A program made the position numbers and the translations under genes. Of a stretch of 24,321 nucleotides of DNA, positions 14,578-23,264 are shown one piece after another. Location: assembly GCA_946184715.1 (NCBI GenBank), contig CAMHGU010000009.1:1-24321 (forward strand), read 5' to 3'. Under the pieces are notes generated by a model. The model was not told the DNA's origin. It did not search any database and was given only the letters and a program-made list of their open reading frames with translations. The DNA comes from an uncultured bacterium (GTDB lineage: Bacteria; Bacteroidota; Bacteroidia; Bacteroidales; Muribaculaceae). Numbering within the stretch: the stretch's first letter is position 1; each line of letters starts with the position of its first letter.

Positions 14578-14603
14578 CGGCAGCCGGTGACGACGGGCTG
14601 CCG
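14578..14603. terminator. Inverted repeat between convergent genes
   Basis: A perfect 8-bp stem CGGCAGCC/GGCTGCCG with a 10-nt loop lies 21 bp beyond the nitroreductase stop, in the region where dnaA and the nitroreductase converge. It has no T-tract on either strand, so it may act only as an RNA-stabilising or processing hairpin. Confidence 0.35.
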
Positions 14604-14623
14604 GTAACGGAGCCGGGCGCTGC

Positions 14624-15382
14624 TCAGCCGGGGAATGGGAATCCGGCTTTGGCGATGAAGTCGTAGTAGAGCTTGGAGAACTGTTCGTTGGCGGCGCGTG
14701 GGTAGCGCACGTCGGTAAACACCTGCGCCAGCGTCTCTTTTCCGTTCTCTTCCACGAAGTGGCGGTTCTCAGGCATGCGCTCAATGGGGCCGTAGCTGCG
14801 GGCTATGGCCTCATCGCTATAGTCGGAGTAACGCTCGCGGTGCATCACGGCCTCAACGGGAAGGCGATGGGTGGGGCCTTTGGACGCATCGTCAAGCGGG
14901 AAGCCCACTGCCAGCGAAGCCACGGGCACCACTCTCTGGGGCAGATTGAGCGCTTCGGCAATCATCGGCGCGTTGTAAGTGGCGGTGCCCAGATAGCAGG
15001 TGCCGAGGCCGCTAAGCTCGGCGATGGTGGCAAACTGCTGCGTGACGGCTACGGTGTCGATGACGGCGCTCATGAAGGATTGGAAATTGCCGAATCCCGC
15101 GCTCGCTCGGCTGAGCCGGCACCAGTGCTCAAAGCGGTTGAAATCAGCGCAGAAAGTCACTATCAGCGGGGCGTTGACGGCCGCCGGCTGATTGAAGTGG
15201 GCCGGGTGGAGCCGCGCGAGGATGGCAGGGTCGCGAGTGACGATGATGCTGTAGAGCTGCATATTGCCTGTGGTGGGGGCATGGACGGCGGCTTCGACGA
15301 TGCCGTCGATCAGCTCGGGCGTCACCTCCTTCGCTGAGAACTCGCGCACCGTGTGCCGGGTGAGGAAATATTCGGGGTTCAT
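14624..15382 (-). CDS. NADPH-dependent FMN nitroreductase family oxidoreductase
   Basis: Flavoprotein of the nitroreductase fold, which reduces nitro compounds, quinones or flavins with NAD(P)H. The 252-residue length and the N-terminal 'FLTRHTVREFS' (FMN phosphate-binding Arg region), 'HAPTTGNMQLYSIIV', 'LSGLGTCYLGTA' and 'PVASLAVGFP' place it with the NfsA/FRP-like group. The natural substrate cannot be deduced. It is transcribed towards dnaA and divergently from the ribonucleotide reductase, with a 190-bp intergenic region carrying a promoter for each. Confidence 0.87.
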   Translation of the reverse strand: MNPEYFLTRHTVREFSAKEVTPELIDGIVEAAVHAPTTGNMQLYSIIVTRDPAILARLHPAHFNQPAAVNAPLIVTFCADFNRFEHWCRLSRASAGFGNFQSFMSAVIDTVAVTQQFATIAELSGLGTCYLGTATYNAPMIAEALNLPQRVVPVASLAVGFPLDDASKGPTHRLPVEAVMHRERYSDYSDEAIARSYGPIERMPENRHFVEENGKETLAQVFTDVRYPRAANEQFSKLYYDFIAKAGFPFPG

Positions 15383-15405
15383 ATCGGGTTATTGTTTTGG
15401 CGATG

Positions 15406-15413
15406 CAAAATTA
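15406..15413 (-). promoter_or_regulatory. -7 promoter box for the nitroreductase gene
   Basis: The minus strand reads TAATTTTG then C, an exact TAnnTTTG match 23 bp before the ATG. The -33 region (GTTT) is weak. On the plus strand a TAAAATTTG at 15487-15495 (one extra base in the spacer) may serve the divergent ribonucleotide reductase gene. Confidence 0.55.
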
Positions 15414-15507
15414 AATCATCGGGGTGAAAAGTGAAACATTGTTGACAACTTTTTGCGCCGATAGTTGCCTAAGAATTATTTTTTTGTAAAATTTGCAAAG
15501 TAAACCG

Positions 15508-15576
15508 ATGGGGCTGCAGGGTATCTTGGGGCGTCATTGGGGAAATCTAATGCTAACGACCATCATAAAAAGGTGA
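15508..15576 (+). CDS. Possible 22-codon leader ORF upstream of nrdJ
   Basis: ATG at 15508 to TGA at 15574-15576. The stop overlaps the GTG proposed as nrdJ start (15573-15575) in a GTGA arrangement typical of translational coupling. It begins about 13 bp after a promoter-like box. The peptide (beginning 'MGLQGILGRHWGN', ending 'TTIIKR') matches nothing known to me, and an ORF this short can occur by chance. Confidence 0.25.
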   Translation: MGLQGILGRHWGNLMLTTIIKR

Positions 15577-18113
15577 AAAATAAAACTTACAGCTACGACG
15601 AGGCGCTTGGCGCTTCGGTCGAATATTTCGGCGGCGATGAACTTGCCGCTCGCGTGTGGGTCAACAAGTATGCCCTGAAGGATTCGTCGGGCACCCTCTA
15701 TGAGCTGACGCCCGACGATATGCACCATCGCATAGCCGCTGAGCTGGCGCGCGTTGAGGCCAAGTATCCCAACTCCTTGAGCGAGGCGCAGCTCTTCGAG
15801 CTGATGCGCCACTTTCGTTATATAGTGCCGCAGGGGAGCCCGATGACCGGCATAGGCAACCGGTATCAGCTGGCTTCGCTGTCGAATTGCTTCGTGGTGG
15901 GGCTCGACGGCAGCCCCGACTCGTACGGCGGCATATTCCGTATTGACGAGGAGCAGGTGCAGCTGATGAAGCGCCGCGGCGGAGTGGGGCACGACCTGTC
16001 GCATCTGAGGCCCAAGGGCACACCGGTCAACAATTCGGCACTGACCTCCACGGGCATCGTGCCCTTTATGGAGCGCTACAGCAACTCCACGCGCGAGGTG
16101 GCGCAGGACGGGCGGCGCGGCGCGCTGATGCTCACCATCAGCATCAAGCACCCTGAGGCCGAGCAGTTTATCGACGCCAAGCTCGAGGAGGGGCACATCA
16201 CCGGCGCCAACGTGTCGGTGCGTATCGACGACGAGTTTATGCGAGCCGCAGCCGAGGGCAAAGAGTATAAGCAACAGTTCCCGGTGGTGGGCGTGCCTAT
16301 GGTGGAGAAGAGCATTGATGCCGCCGCGCTATGGCACAAGATAGTGCACAACGCGTGGAAGAGCGCCGAGCCGGGCGTGCTTTTCTGGGACACCATCATC
16401 CGCGAGTCGCTCCCCGACTGCTATGCCGACCTCGGCTTCCGCACCATCTCCACCAACCCGTGCGGCGAAATCCCGCTGTGTCCTTACGACAGCTGCCGCC
16501 TTTTGGCCATCAACCTTTACTCGTATGTGAAGAATCCGTTCACGGCTGAGGCTACCTTCGACTTTGAGCTGCTTAAGGAGCACACGGGCTATGCCCAGCG
16601 CATTATGGACGATATTATCGACCTTGAGCTGGAGGTCATCGATAAGATTATAGCCAAGATAGCCGACGACCCCGAGAGCGATGAGGTGAAAGCCGCCGAG
16701 CTTCACCTTTGGGAGAAGATTAAGGCCAAGACCTCACGCGGGCGGCGCACCGGCGTGGGCACCACCGCCGAGGGCGATATGATAGCGGCAATGGGGCTGC
16801 GCTACGGCACCGCCGAGGCCACCCGCTTCTCGGTGGAGGTGCATAAGACCATCGCCATCGCCGCCTACACCGAATCAGTGAAGATGGCTCGCGAGCGTGG
16901 CGCCTTCCCCATCTACGATGCCAAGCGCGAGGCCGCTAATCCGTACCTCGCCCGCATCGCCGAGGCGGCGCCGGAGCTGTACGCCGAGATGCAGAGGGTG
17001 GGGCGCCGCAATATCGCCTGCCTCACCATCGCCCCCACGGGCACTACCAGCCTGATGACCCAAACCACCTCGGGCATAGAGCCGGTGTTTCTGCCGGTGT
17101 ACAAGCGTCGCCGCAAGATTACCCCGACCGACCCCGAGGCGCGCGTGGATTTCGTCGATGAGAGTGGCGACGCCTTCGAGGAGTACATCGTGTATCACCC
17201 GAAGTTTGTGGAGTGGATGAAGGTGAAAGGTATCGACACCGCGCGCAACTACACCCAGGAGGAGCTCGACGACCTCGTGAAGCAGTCGCCTTACTACCGC
17301 GCCACCTCCAACGATGTGGACTGGCTCGAGAAAGTCAATATGCAGGGCGCGGTGCAGAAGTGGATCGACCACTCCATCAGCGTTACCATCAACCTGCCGG
17401 CCGACGTTGACGAGCAGCTTGTCAACGACCTCTATATGCAAGCGTGGCGCGCCGGGTGCAAAGGCTGCACCGTGTATCGCGACGGCTCCCGCGCCGGCGT
17501 GCTCGTGGCTGTCGATGAGAAGAAAGAGTCTGAAACGCAAGAGCCGGCGCCGGCAGTCCACGAGCCCGTGCTCAAGCGCCCCATCGAGCTGGAAGCCGAT
17601 GTGGTCAAGTTCCAGAATAATAAGGAGAAGTGGATAGCCTTCGTGGGACTGCTCAACGGGCGCCCCTACGAGATTTTCACCGGCCTTGCCGACGACGAGG
17701 AGGGTATCTTCTGCCCCAAATCAGTGACCCACGGCAAGATTATCAAGGCAATCGATGAGCGCGGCAACAAGCGCTACGACTTCCAGTTTATCAACAAGCG
17801 CGGCTACAAGACCACCATCGAGGGCCTCTCGGAGAAGTTCAAGCCTGAATTTTGGAACTACGCCAAGCTCATCAGCGGCGTGCTCCGCTACGGAATGCCC
17901 ATTGACCAAGTGCTCAAGCTCATAGGCAGCCTCGAGCTCGACAGCGACTCAATCAACACGTGGAAGAACGGCGTGGAGCGAGCCCTCAAGAAGTACCTGC
18001 CCAACGGCTCCGTGGCCAGCGGCCAGCGCTGCCCCAACTGCGGCCAGGAGACGCTCGTGTATCAGGAAGGGTGCCTGATTTGCACCTCGTGCGGTTCCTC
18101 GCGATGCGGATAA
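15573..18113 (+). CDS. nrdJ: Adenosylcobalamin-dependent (class II) ribonucleotide reductase
   Basis: Reduces ribonucleotides to deoxyribonucleotides with a B12-generated thiyl radical, with or without oxygen. From GTG at 15573 it has 846 residues. An in-frame TTG at 15537 would add 12. GTG is preferred because 'KNKTYSYDEAL' matches where homologues begin. Visible landmarks are redox Cys106 in 'SLSNCFVVG', 'GGVGHDLSHLRP', the catalytic 'NPCGEIPL' with Cys297 and Glu299, and 'ACLTIAPTGTTSL' with the partner cysteine. After the barrel come 'GCTVYRDGSR', a TSCPD-type region (about 680-800) and a C-terminal cysteine cluster 'CPNCGQE...CLICTSCGSSRCG' likely to bind zinc or relay electrons. There is no B12 riboswitch in the short upstream region. 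Confidence 0.95.
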   Translation: MKNKTYSYDEALGASVEYFGGDELAARVWVNKYALKDSSGTLYELTPDDMHHRIAAELARVEAKYPNSLSEAQLFELMRHFRYIVPQGSPMTGIGNRYQLASLSNCFVVGLDGSPDSYGGIFRIDEEQVQLMKRRGGVGHDLSHLRPKGTPVNNSALTSTGIVPFMERYSNSTREVAQDGRRGALMLTISIKHPEAEQFIDAKLEEGHITGANVSVRIDDEFMRAAAEGKEYKQQFPVVGVPMVEKSIDAAALWHKIVHNAWKSAEPGVLFWDTIIRESLPDCYADLGFRTISTNPCGEIPLCPYDSCRLLAINLYSYVKNPFTAEATFDFELLKEHTGYAQRIMDDIIDLELEVIDKIIAKIADDPESDEVKAAELHLWEKIKAKTSRGRRTGVGTTAEGDMIAAMGLRYGTAEATRFSVEVHKTIAIAAYTESVKMARERGAFPIYDAKREAANPYLARIAEAAPELYAEMQRVGRRNIACLTIAPTGTTSLMTQTTSGIEPVFLPVYKRRRKITPTDPEARVDFVDESGDAFEEYIVYHPKFVEWMKVKGIDTARNYTQEELDDLVKQSPYYRATSNDVDWLEKVNMQGAVQKWIDHSISVTINLPADVDEQLVNDLYMQAWRAGCKGCTVYRDGSRAGVLVAVDEKKESETQEPAPAVHEPVLKRPIELEADVVKFQNNKEKWIAFVGLLNGRPYEIFTGLADDEEGIFCPKSVTHGKIIKAIDERGNKRYDFQFINKRGYKTTIEGLSEKFKPEFWNYAKLISGVLRYGMPIDQVLKLIGSLELDSDSINTWKNGVERALKKYLPNGSVASGQRCPNCGQETLVYQEGCLICTSCGSSRCG

Positions 18114-18132
18114 ACCATCAATTGCGTTTTTC

Positions 18133-18165
18133 TTTGGCAATATTCAAAATAATGTATTAACTTTA
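18133..18165 (+). promoter_or_regulatory. Promoter for malQ with -33 and -7 boxes
   Basis: TTTG at 18133-18136, a 21-bp gap, then TAACTTTA at 18158-18165, one base off TAnnTTTG. The start codon lies 36 bp downstream. It fits the Bacteroidetes sigma-ABfr consensus well and indicates separate transcription from nrdJ. Confidence 0.65.
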
Positions 18166-18201
18166 TAGCGTTGTAAAGAAACCAACTTAAAATAATAATT
18201 C

Positions 18202-20880
18202 ATGAAACTGACAATTAACCTTAATTATCGAACCCAATGGGGCGAATCGGTCTATATCGTCGGCAACATCACTCAGCTCGGTGATGGCGACGAGCTCAAA
18301 GCCGCCCGCATGAGCCTTATGGGTTATGATACGTGGTACTACACCGTGGAGGTGCCCGATGGCATCGATGAGCTTGCTTATCGTTTTATCATCAAGCCCG
18401 ACAATGGTCTATGGCAGCGCGAATGGGGCAAAGAGCACCGCATCCGCATCAGCAAGACCGTGAAGGATATGACCGTGCTTTCACACTGGCAGGCACAGCC
18501 ATTCAACAAGCATTACTACTCGTCGGCCTTCATCGACGGTGTCAACAAGCGCGAGCGCGCTGCTCGTCCGCTTTTGGCCAAGGCCTCGGAGGCCCTCATC
18601 TCCATCGCCGCGCCCGACATCGCACCTGATGAGGCACTCGCCATCGTGGGCGACACCAGCTACCTCGGCGACTGGGAGCCCGGCAAGGCCGTGATTATGA
18701 ACGACGCCAAGTTCCCCACTTGGGAGGTGAGCGTGCCCCTCAAGCGCGGTTCTGACCATTTCAGCTATAAATTCCTCATCGTAAAGAAGGAAACCCGTGA
18801 AGTGGTGGCTTGGGAGAACGCTTCCAATCGCATCTTCGACGTGCCACTCTCGTCGGCCAAAGACTCTATCGTGGTGGAGGCCCTCCTCTTCAACAGCCCC
18901 AAGGGCAACTGGCGCGGCGCCGGCACGGCAATTCCTGTGTTCTCGCTGCGCTCCGACGACGACTTCGGCGTGGGCGACTTCTACGACCTCTATAAGATGA
19001 TAGACTGGGCCAAGAAGACCGGCCAAAACTTCGTACAGATACTGCCTATCAACGACACCACGATGACCGGCACTTGGACCGACTCCTATCCCTATAACGC
19101 CAACTCGACCTTCGCGCTTCACCCTATGTTCCTTCGCCTCGAAGCCGTAGGCAAGCTCAGCGATGCCGCTCAGATGGAGCGCTTCGCCGCCCTCCGCGCC
19201 GAGCTCAACTCGCTCAAGGAGGTAGATTACGAGCGCGTCAACAACGCCAAGCTCGAATATCTGCGCGCCATCTATGCCGAGAAGGGTGAAGAGACCCTCC
19301 GCTCGGCCGAGTATAAGAAATTTGTGGAGGAGAACGCCTATTGGCTCAACGACTACGCAGCCTTCTGCGTGCTGCGCGATAAGAACGGCACTGCCGACTT
19401 CAGCCAGTGGGGCGAATACGCCACCTACGACGCAGCTCGCGTGAAAGCCTTCATCGCCGACAACCGCTACGAAATCGACTTTGCCCGCTTCCTTCAGTAT
19501 CACCTCGATAAGCAGCTCTCCGAAGTGCGCAACTATGCTCACGAGCAGAAAGTGGTGCTCAAGGGCGATATCCCCATCGGCATCAGCCGCACCAGCGTCG
19601 ATGCTTGGGTCAATCCCTCGCTCTTCCATATGGACTGCCAGGCCGGTGCTCCGCCGGATGACTTCTCCGTGCTGGGCCAGACGTGGGGCTTCCCCACCTA
19701 CAACTGGGAAGAGATGGCCAAAGACGGCTACCGCTGGTGGAAGAACCGCTTCGCCAAGATGTCGCAGTACTTCGACGCTTACCGCATCGACCATATCCTC
19801 GGCTTCTTCCGTATATGGCAGATACCTATTGATGCCGTTCACGGCCTGCTCGGCACCTTCAACCCCGCATTGCCCTTCAGCGCTGATGAGCTTCGCAACA
19901 ACTACGACTTCTGGATTGACCACGACCTCCACACCAAGCCCTACATTATGGAGTATATGCTCACCGACTTCTTCGGCGACTACGTGGGCGAGGTGAAAGC
20001 AGAGTTCCTCTACGACGTCAGCTGGGGCCGCTACGGTCTCCGCGAGTTTGTCGACACTCAGCTCAAGGTGCAAGAGTACTTCAAGAACCAAGAGGACAAC
20101 GAGCGCAACAACCGCATCCGCGACGGGCTCCTCGGCCTTATCGACCAGGTGCTCTTCATCGAAGACCCGCAGCGTGCCGGCCACTATCACCCGCGTGTAT
20201 CGGCTCAGTTCACTTACACTTATCGCGCTCTCAACGAGTACGAGAAGTGGTGCTTCGACCGCCTCTACAACGACTACTTCTATCGCCGCCACAACGACTT
20301 CTGGTGGAACTCGGCAATGTCGAAGCTCCCCGAGCTTATCAACTCGACCGATATGCTCGTGTGTGGTGAGGACCTCGGTATGATTCCCGATTGCGTGCCC
20401 TCGGTGATGAACTCGCAGCAGATACTCTCGCTCGAGATTCAGCGTATGCCTAAGGACCCGAAGGCCGAGTTCGGCTATCCGGCCGACTATCCTTACCTGA
20501 GCGTAGGCACCACCTCCACCCACGATATGGCCGGAATACGCGGCTGGTGGGAAGAGGATCGCGAGAAGACGCAGCACTTCTTCAACAACATCCTCCACGA
20601 GTGGGGCGACGCGCCTTACTTCGCTGAGCCGTGGGTGTGTGAGAAGATTATCGACCAGCACGTGTACTCGCCCTCGATGCTTTGCATCATTCCGCTTCAG
20701 GATTGGCTCTCGATTGATGGCGACATACGCCGCGACGACCCGCGCGAAGAGCAGATCAACGTGCCGGCCAACTCGCGTCACTACTGGCGCTATCGTATGC
20801 ACCTCACGCTCGAAAACCTCCTCTCGCAGGATGCCTTCAACGAGCGTCTGCTTGCTAAAATCAAAGATGCCGGCCGTTGA
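18202..20880 (+). CDS. malQ: 4-alpha-glucanotransferase (GH77) with tandem CBM20
   Basis: Transfers alpha-1,4-glucan segments between maltodextrins (disproportionating enzyme), for starch or glycogen use. The 892-residue protein begins with two starch-binding CBM20 domains (about 1-100, 'VYIVGNITQLGDGD....W'; and about 130-235, 'LAIVGDTSYLGDWEPGKAV'). A GH77 catalytic domain follows from about 245. Catalytic residues visible are the nucleophile Asp530 in 'YRIDHILGFFRIW', the acid/base Glu723 in 'VCGEDLGMIP', and Asp775 in 'TSTHDMAG'. There is no signal peptide, so it is cytoplasmic. The two-CBM form also occurs in plant DPE2 and is frequent in Bacteroidales. It has its own promoter and is followed by a hairpin terminator. 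Confidence 0.95.
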   Translation: MKLTINLNYRTQWGESVYIVGNITQLGDGDELKAARMSLMGYDTWYYTVEVPDGIDELAYRFIIKPDNGLWQREWGKEHRIRISKTVKDMTVLSHWQAQPFNKHYYSSAFIDGVNKRERAARPLLAKASEALISIAAPDIAPDEALAIVGDTSYLGDWEPGKAVIMNDAKFPTWEVSVPLKRGSDHFSYKFLIVKKETREVVAWENASNRIFDVPLSSAKDSIVVEALLFNSPKGNWRGAGTAIPVFSLRSDDDFGVGDFYDLYKMIDWAKKTGQNFVQILPINDTTMTGTWTDSYPYNANSTFALHPMFLRLEAVGKLSDAAQMERFAALRAELNSLKEVDYERVNNAKLEYLRAIYAEKGEETLRSAEYKKFVEENAYWLNDYAAFCVLRDKNGTADFSQWGEYATYDAARVKAFIADNRYEIDFARFLQYHLDKQLSEVRNYAHEQKVVLKGDIPIGISRTSVDAWVNPSLFHMDCQAGAPPDDFSVLGQTWGFPTYNWEEMAKDGYRWWKNRFAKMSQYFDAYRIDHILGFFRIWQIPIDAVHGLLGTFNPALPFSADELRNNYDFWIDHDLHTKPYIMEYMLTDFFGDYVGEVKAEFLYDVSWGRYGLREFVDTQLKVQEYFKNQEDNERNNRIRDGLLGLIDQVLFIEDPQRAGHYHPRVSAQFTYTYRALNEYEKWCFDRLYNDYFYRRHNDFWWNSAMSKLPELINSTDMLVCGEDLGMIPDCVPSVMNSQQILSLEIQRMPKDPKAEFGYPADYPYLSVGTTSTHDMAGIRGWWEEDREKTQHFFNNILHEWGDAPYFAEPWVCEKIIDQHVYSPSMLCIIPLQDWLSIDGDIRRDDPREEQINVPANSRHYWRYRMHLTLENLLSQDAFNERLLAKIKDAGR

Positions 20881-20911
20881 TGCGTAGCCGTATAAGCATC
20901 GCGTGATATAT

Positions 20912-20958
20912 ACCGTTACTTGTCGCTCTACCGCGGGTGGCAAGTAACGGTTTGTTTT
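20912..20958 (+). terminator. Terminator after malQ
   Basis: An 11-bp perfect stem ACCGTTACTTG/CAAGTAACGGT with an 18-nt loop, followed by TTTGTTTT. The next operon begins 26 bp further on. Confidence 0.8.
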
Positions 20959-20983
20959 ATAACCTTTCCCAATAGTAAGAGCT

Positions 20984-21787
20984 ATGCGCAAGCCTTATTT
21001 TCAGCTTTGGATGCTCCTTGCATTGGCCCTCGCCCTGCTTGTGGCTTACTCGGCGCTGAGCCCCGTAGAGGTGCTGGGCTTCACGCCCCGGCAGTCGACG
21101 TTCTATCCCGACCTCACCGAGCGTCGCGAGCCGGTCTTTGCCGCGGTGGCCGAGACGGCCAAGCGGAGCGTGGCGCGTCAGCGTCTGCTCCGAGAGCCGC
21201 AGCGTCACGCTCCCGATACGGCGCCCAAGACTATCCTCATCATCGGCGACTCGATGCTCGAAGGCCTTGCGCCGCGCCTCGGCGCCTACGCCGCGCAGAA
21301 TGGCCACACGCTCTACAGTGTGATCTGGTACAGCTCATCATCGAAGGTGTGGGGCAGCTGCAACAAGCTCGCCGAGTACATCAAGCAGTTCAAGCCCGAC
21401 TATATCTTTGTGAGCCTCGGCTCCAATGAGCTGTTTGTCAAAGACATTGCAGCCAAGCGCGACGGCTACGTCAAGAACATCATAAAGCAGATAGGCGATA
21501 TACCTTACGTGTGGATAGGCCCGCCCAACTGGAAGCCCGACACCGGCATCAACGACCTCATTGCCGCCAATGCCAAGCCCGGCTGCTTCTTCCTTACCAA
21601 CGGGATGAAATTCGACCGGAACCGCGACGGAGCGCACCCCACGCGCGCCTCGTCGATAGTGTGGATGGATAGCGTGGCCAGCTGGGTGAAGACCCGCGGC
21701 CGATACCCCATCAAGCTCGACAAGCCCAAAATCCGCACCCAGCGACCCAAGCGGCAACTCATCCTTCAGCCACCTAAAGATTTCTGA
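20984..21787 (+). CDS. Membrane-anchored SGNH/GDSL-type hydrolase
   Basis: A 267-residue protein with an uncleaved N-terminal anchor (about 9-27) and an extracytoplasmic SGNH domain (about 80-240). The four blocks are visible: nucleophile Ser90 in 'IIGDSMLEG', a glycine-containing second block, 'SLGSNE' with Asn148, and the Asp215-xx-His218 pair in 'DGAHPT'. Such proteins move or remove O-acetyl groups on glycans. The MBOAT acyltransferase gene starts 10 bp downstream, which is the classical pairing of an acyl exporter with an SGNH transferase (compare AlgI/AlgJ or PatA/PatB). This makes O-acetylation of an envelope polysaccharide or peptidoglycan the likely role. The substrate is unknown. 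Confidence 0.85.
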   Translation: MRKPYFQLWMLLALALALLVAYSALSPVEVLGFTPRQSTFYPDLTERREPVFAAVAETAKRSVARQRLLREPQRHAPDTAPKTILIIGDSMLEGLAPRLGAYAAQNGHTLYSVIWYSSSSKVWGSCNKLAEYIKQFKPDYIFVSLGSNELFVKDIAAKRDGYVKNIIKQIGDIPYVWIGPPNWKPDTGINDLIAANAKPGCFFLTNGMKFDRNRDGAHPTRASSIVWMDSVASWVKTRGRYPIKLDKPKIRTQRPKRQLILQPPKDF

Positions 21788-21797
21788 CCCGAACGCG

Positions 21798-23264
21798 ATG
21801 CCCGACATCCTTCAAAACATAGCCACGATGCTCACCTACGATGCCCAGGCGCCGATGATATTCTCAAGCGGCCTCTTCTGGGTGTTGTTTCTTATCTTCT
21901 TGCCCATCTACGCCGCTCTGAAGCGCCGAACGACGCAGATGATGATTTGGGTGGTGGCCTTCAGCCTATATTTCTACTATAAATCGAGCGGGTGGTTTTT
22001 TCTCTTGCTCACCTTCACCTCGATGTGTGACTGGCTCCTGTCGCGCCTGATAGCCCGCTTGGAGGTGAAATGGAAGCGGCGCCTGGCGATGTGGGCATCG
22101 GTGACCCTCTCGCTGTCGATACTCGGCTACTTCAAATACGCAAATTTCTTCCTCTGGAACTTCGACCGAATGGTGGGCGCCAATTTTCAGCCGCTCGACA
22201 TCATTCTGCCCGTGGGCATATCGTTCTACACGTTCCAGTCGATAAGCTACGTGGTGGATGTGTACAAGCGGCGCTTGCAGCCGTCGGCCTCTTGGCTCGA
22301 GTATGTGTTCTACCTCTCGTTCTTCCCTCAATTGGTGGCCGGCCCGATAGTGCGCGCCGACTACTTCTTGCCGCAGCTACGCCGCAATGAGAAGGCCTCG
22401 CGCTTTCAGGTGTGGAGCGGGCTGTGGCTTATCATTCTCGGCATCGTCAAGAAAGCCGTTGTGGCCGACTATATCGCGCAGTACAACGACCTCATATTCG
22501 ACAATCCGGCCGGATATGGCGGCGTGGAATCGCTGATGGCCGTCATCGGCTACACCATTCAGATTTATTGCGACTTCTCGGGCTACTCCGATATGGCTAT
22601 CGGCATCGCCTCGATTATGGGGTTTCACCTGGGCGACAACTTCCGGCTGCCGTATCAGTCGAAAAACATCACGGAGTTCTGGCGGCGGTGGCATATCTCG
22701 CTCTCGTCGTGGCTCCGCGACTATATCTACATTCCGCTTGGCGGCAATCGTCGTGGCAAGTTTCGTACATATCTCAACAACCTCATCACAATGCTGCTCG
22801 GCGGGCTGTGGCACGGGGCAGCCTGGAAATTCGTGTTCTGGGGCGGTGCCCACGGGGTGGGGCTGATGCTTCACAAAGCGTGCCGGCCGTGGCTCAGCCG
22901 CTTGCCCGATAATTTTGTGGTGCGCGCGCTATCGTGGTTGGTCACCATCGTGTTTGTGGCTCTGCTATGGGTATTCTTCCGCGCACAGAGCTTCAGCGAC
23001 GCTATCGTGGTGCTATCCAATGTGTTCACTCGCTTTGATGCGGCCCATTTTGTGCCGTTTGTCACGGCACGTCTCGTGTGGGTCGTTATGGTGACAGTGA
23101 TGATTATCAGCCACGCTATTCCGATGCGAGCTTATAGCCGCGCAAAAGCTTGGTTCGTGATGTCGCATTGGTCGATAAAATTTATTATCTTTGTGGTGGC
23201 TGTGCAGCTCGTAGTAGAGTTTGCCAGTAGTGAAGTAACACCTTTTATCTATTTCCAGTTCTGA
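21798..23264 (+). CDS. MBOAT family O-acyltransferase (AlgI-like)
   Basis: Multi-pass inner-membrane protein of 488 residues that transfers acyl groups, usually acetyl, across the membrane for polysaccharide modification. It shows the MBOAT hallmarks: 'FFPQLVAGPIVR' (about 175-186), 'YCDFSGYSDMAIG' (about 257-269), 'FWRRWHISLSSWLRDYIYIP' with His299, and 'LGGLWHGAAW' with the invariant His339. The length and these motifs match the AlgI/PatA/DltB subgroup. It lies 10 bp after the SGNH gene and its TGA overlaps the ATG of the porin gene (TGATG), so the three genes are translated as one operon. Confidence 0.94.
   Translation: MPDILQNIATMLTYDAQAPMIFSSGLFWVLFLIFLPIYAALKRRTTQMMIWVVAFSLYFYYKSSGWFFLLLTFTSMCDWLLSRLIARLEVKWKRRLAMWASVTLSLSILGYFKYANFFLWNFDRMVGANFQPLDIILPVGISFYTFQSISYVVDVYKRRLQPSASWLEYVFYLSFFPQLVAGPIVRADYFLPQLRRNEKASRFQVWSGLWLIILGIVKKAVVADYIAQYNDLIFDNPAGYGGVESLMAVIGYTIQIYCDFSGYSDMAIGIASIMGFHLGDNFRLPYQSKNITEFWRRWHISLSSWLRDYIYIPLGGNRRGKFRTYLNNLITMLLGGLWHGAAWKFVFWGGAHGVGLMLHKACRPWLSRLPDNFVVRALSWLVTIVFVALLWVFFRAQSFSDAIVVLSNVFTRFDAAHFVPFVTARLVWVVMVTVMIISHAIPMRAYSRAKAWFVMSHWSIKFIIFVVAVQLVVEFASSEVTPFIYFQF

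Noticed and set aside
15383..15572. Cobalamin riboswitch upstream of the B12-dependent reductase
   Set aside because: The interval is short and also holds the divergent nitroreductase promoter. No B12-box-like conserved sequence or suitable multi-stem structure was seen.
18481..20991. An 836-codon open frame antisense to malQ
   Set aside because: It mirrors the GC-rich codon structure of the sense gene, gives a Val/Glu/Gly-rich product with no domain, and the sense strand has complete catalytic motifs and a promoter.
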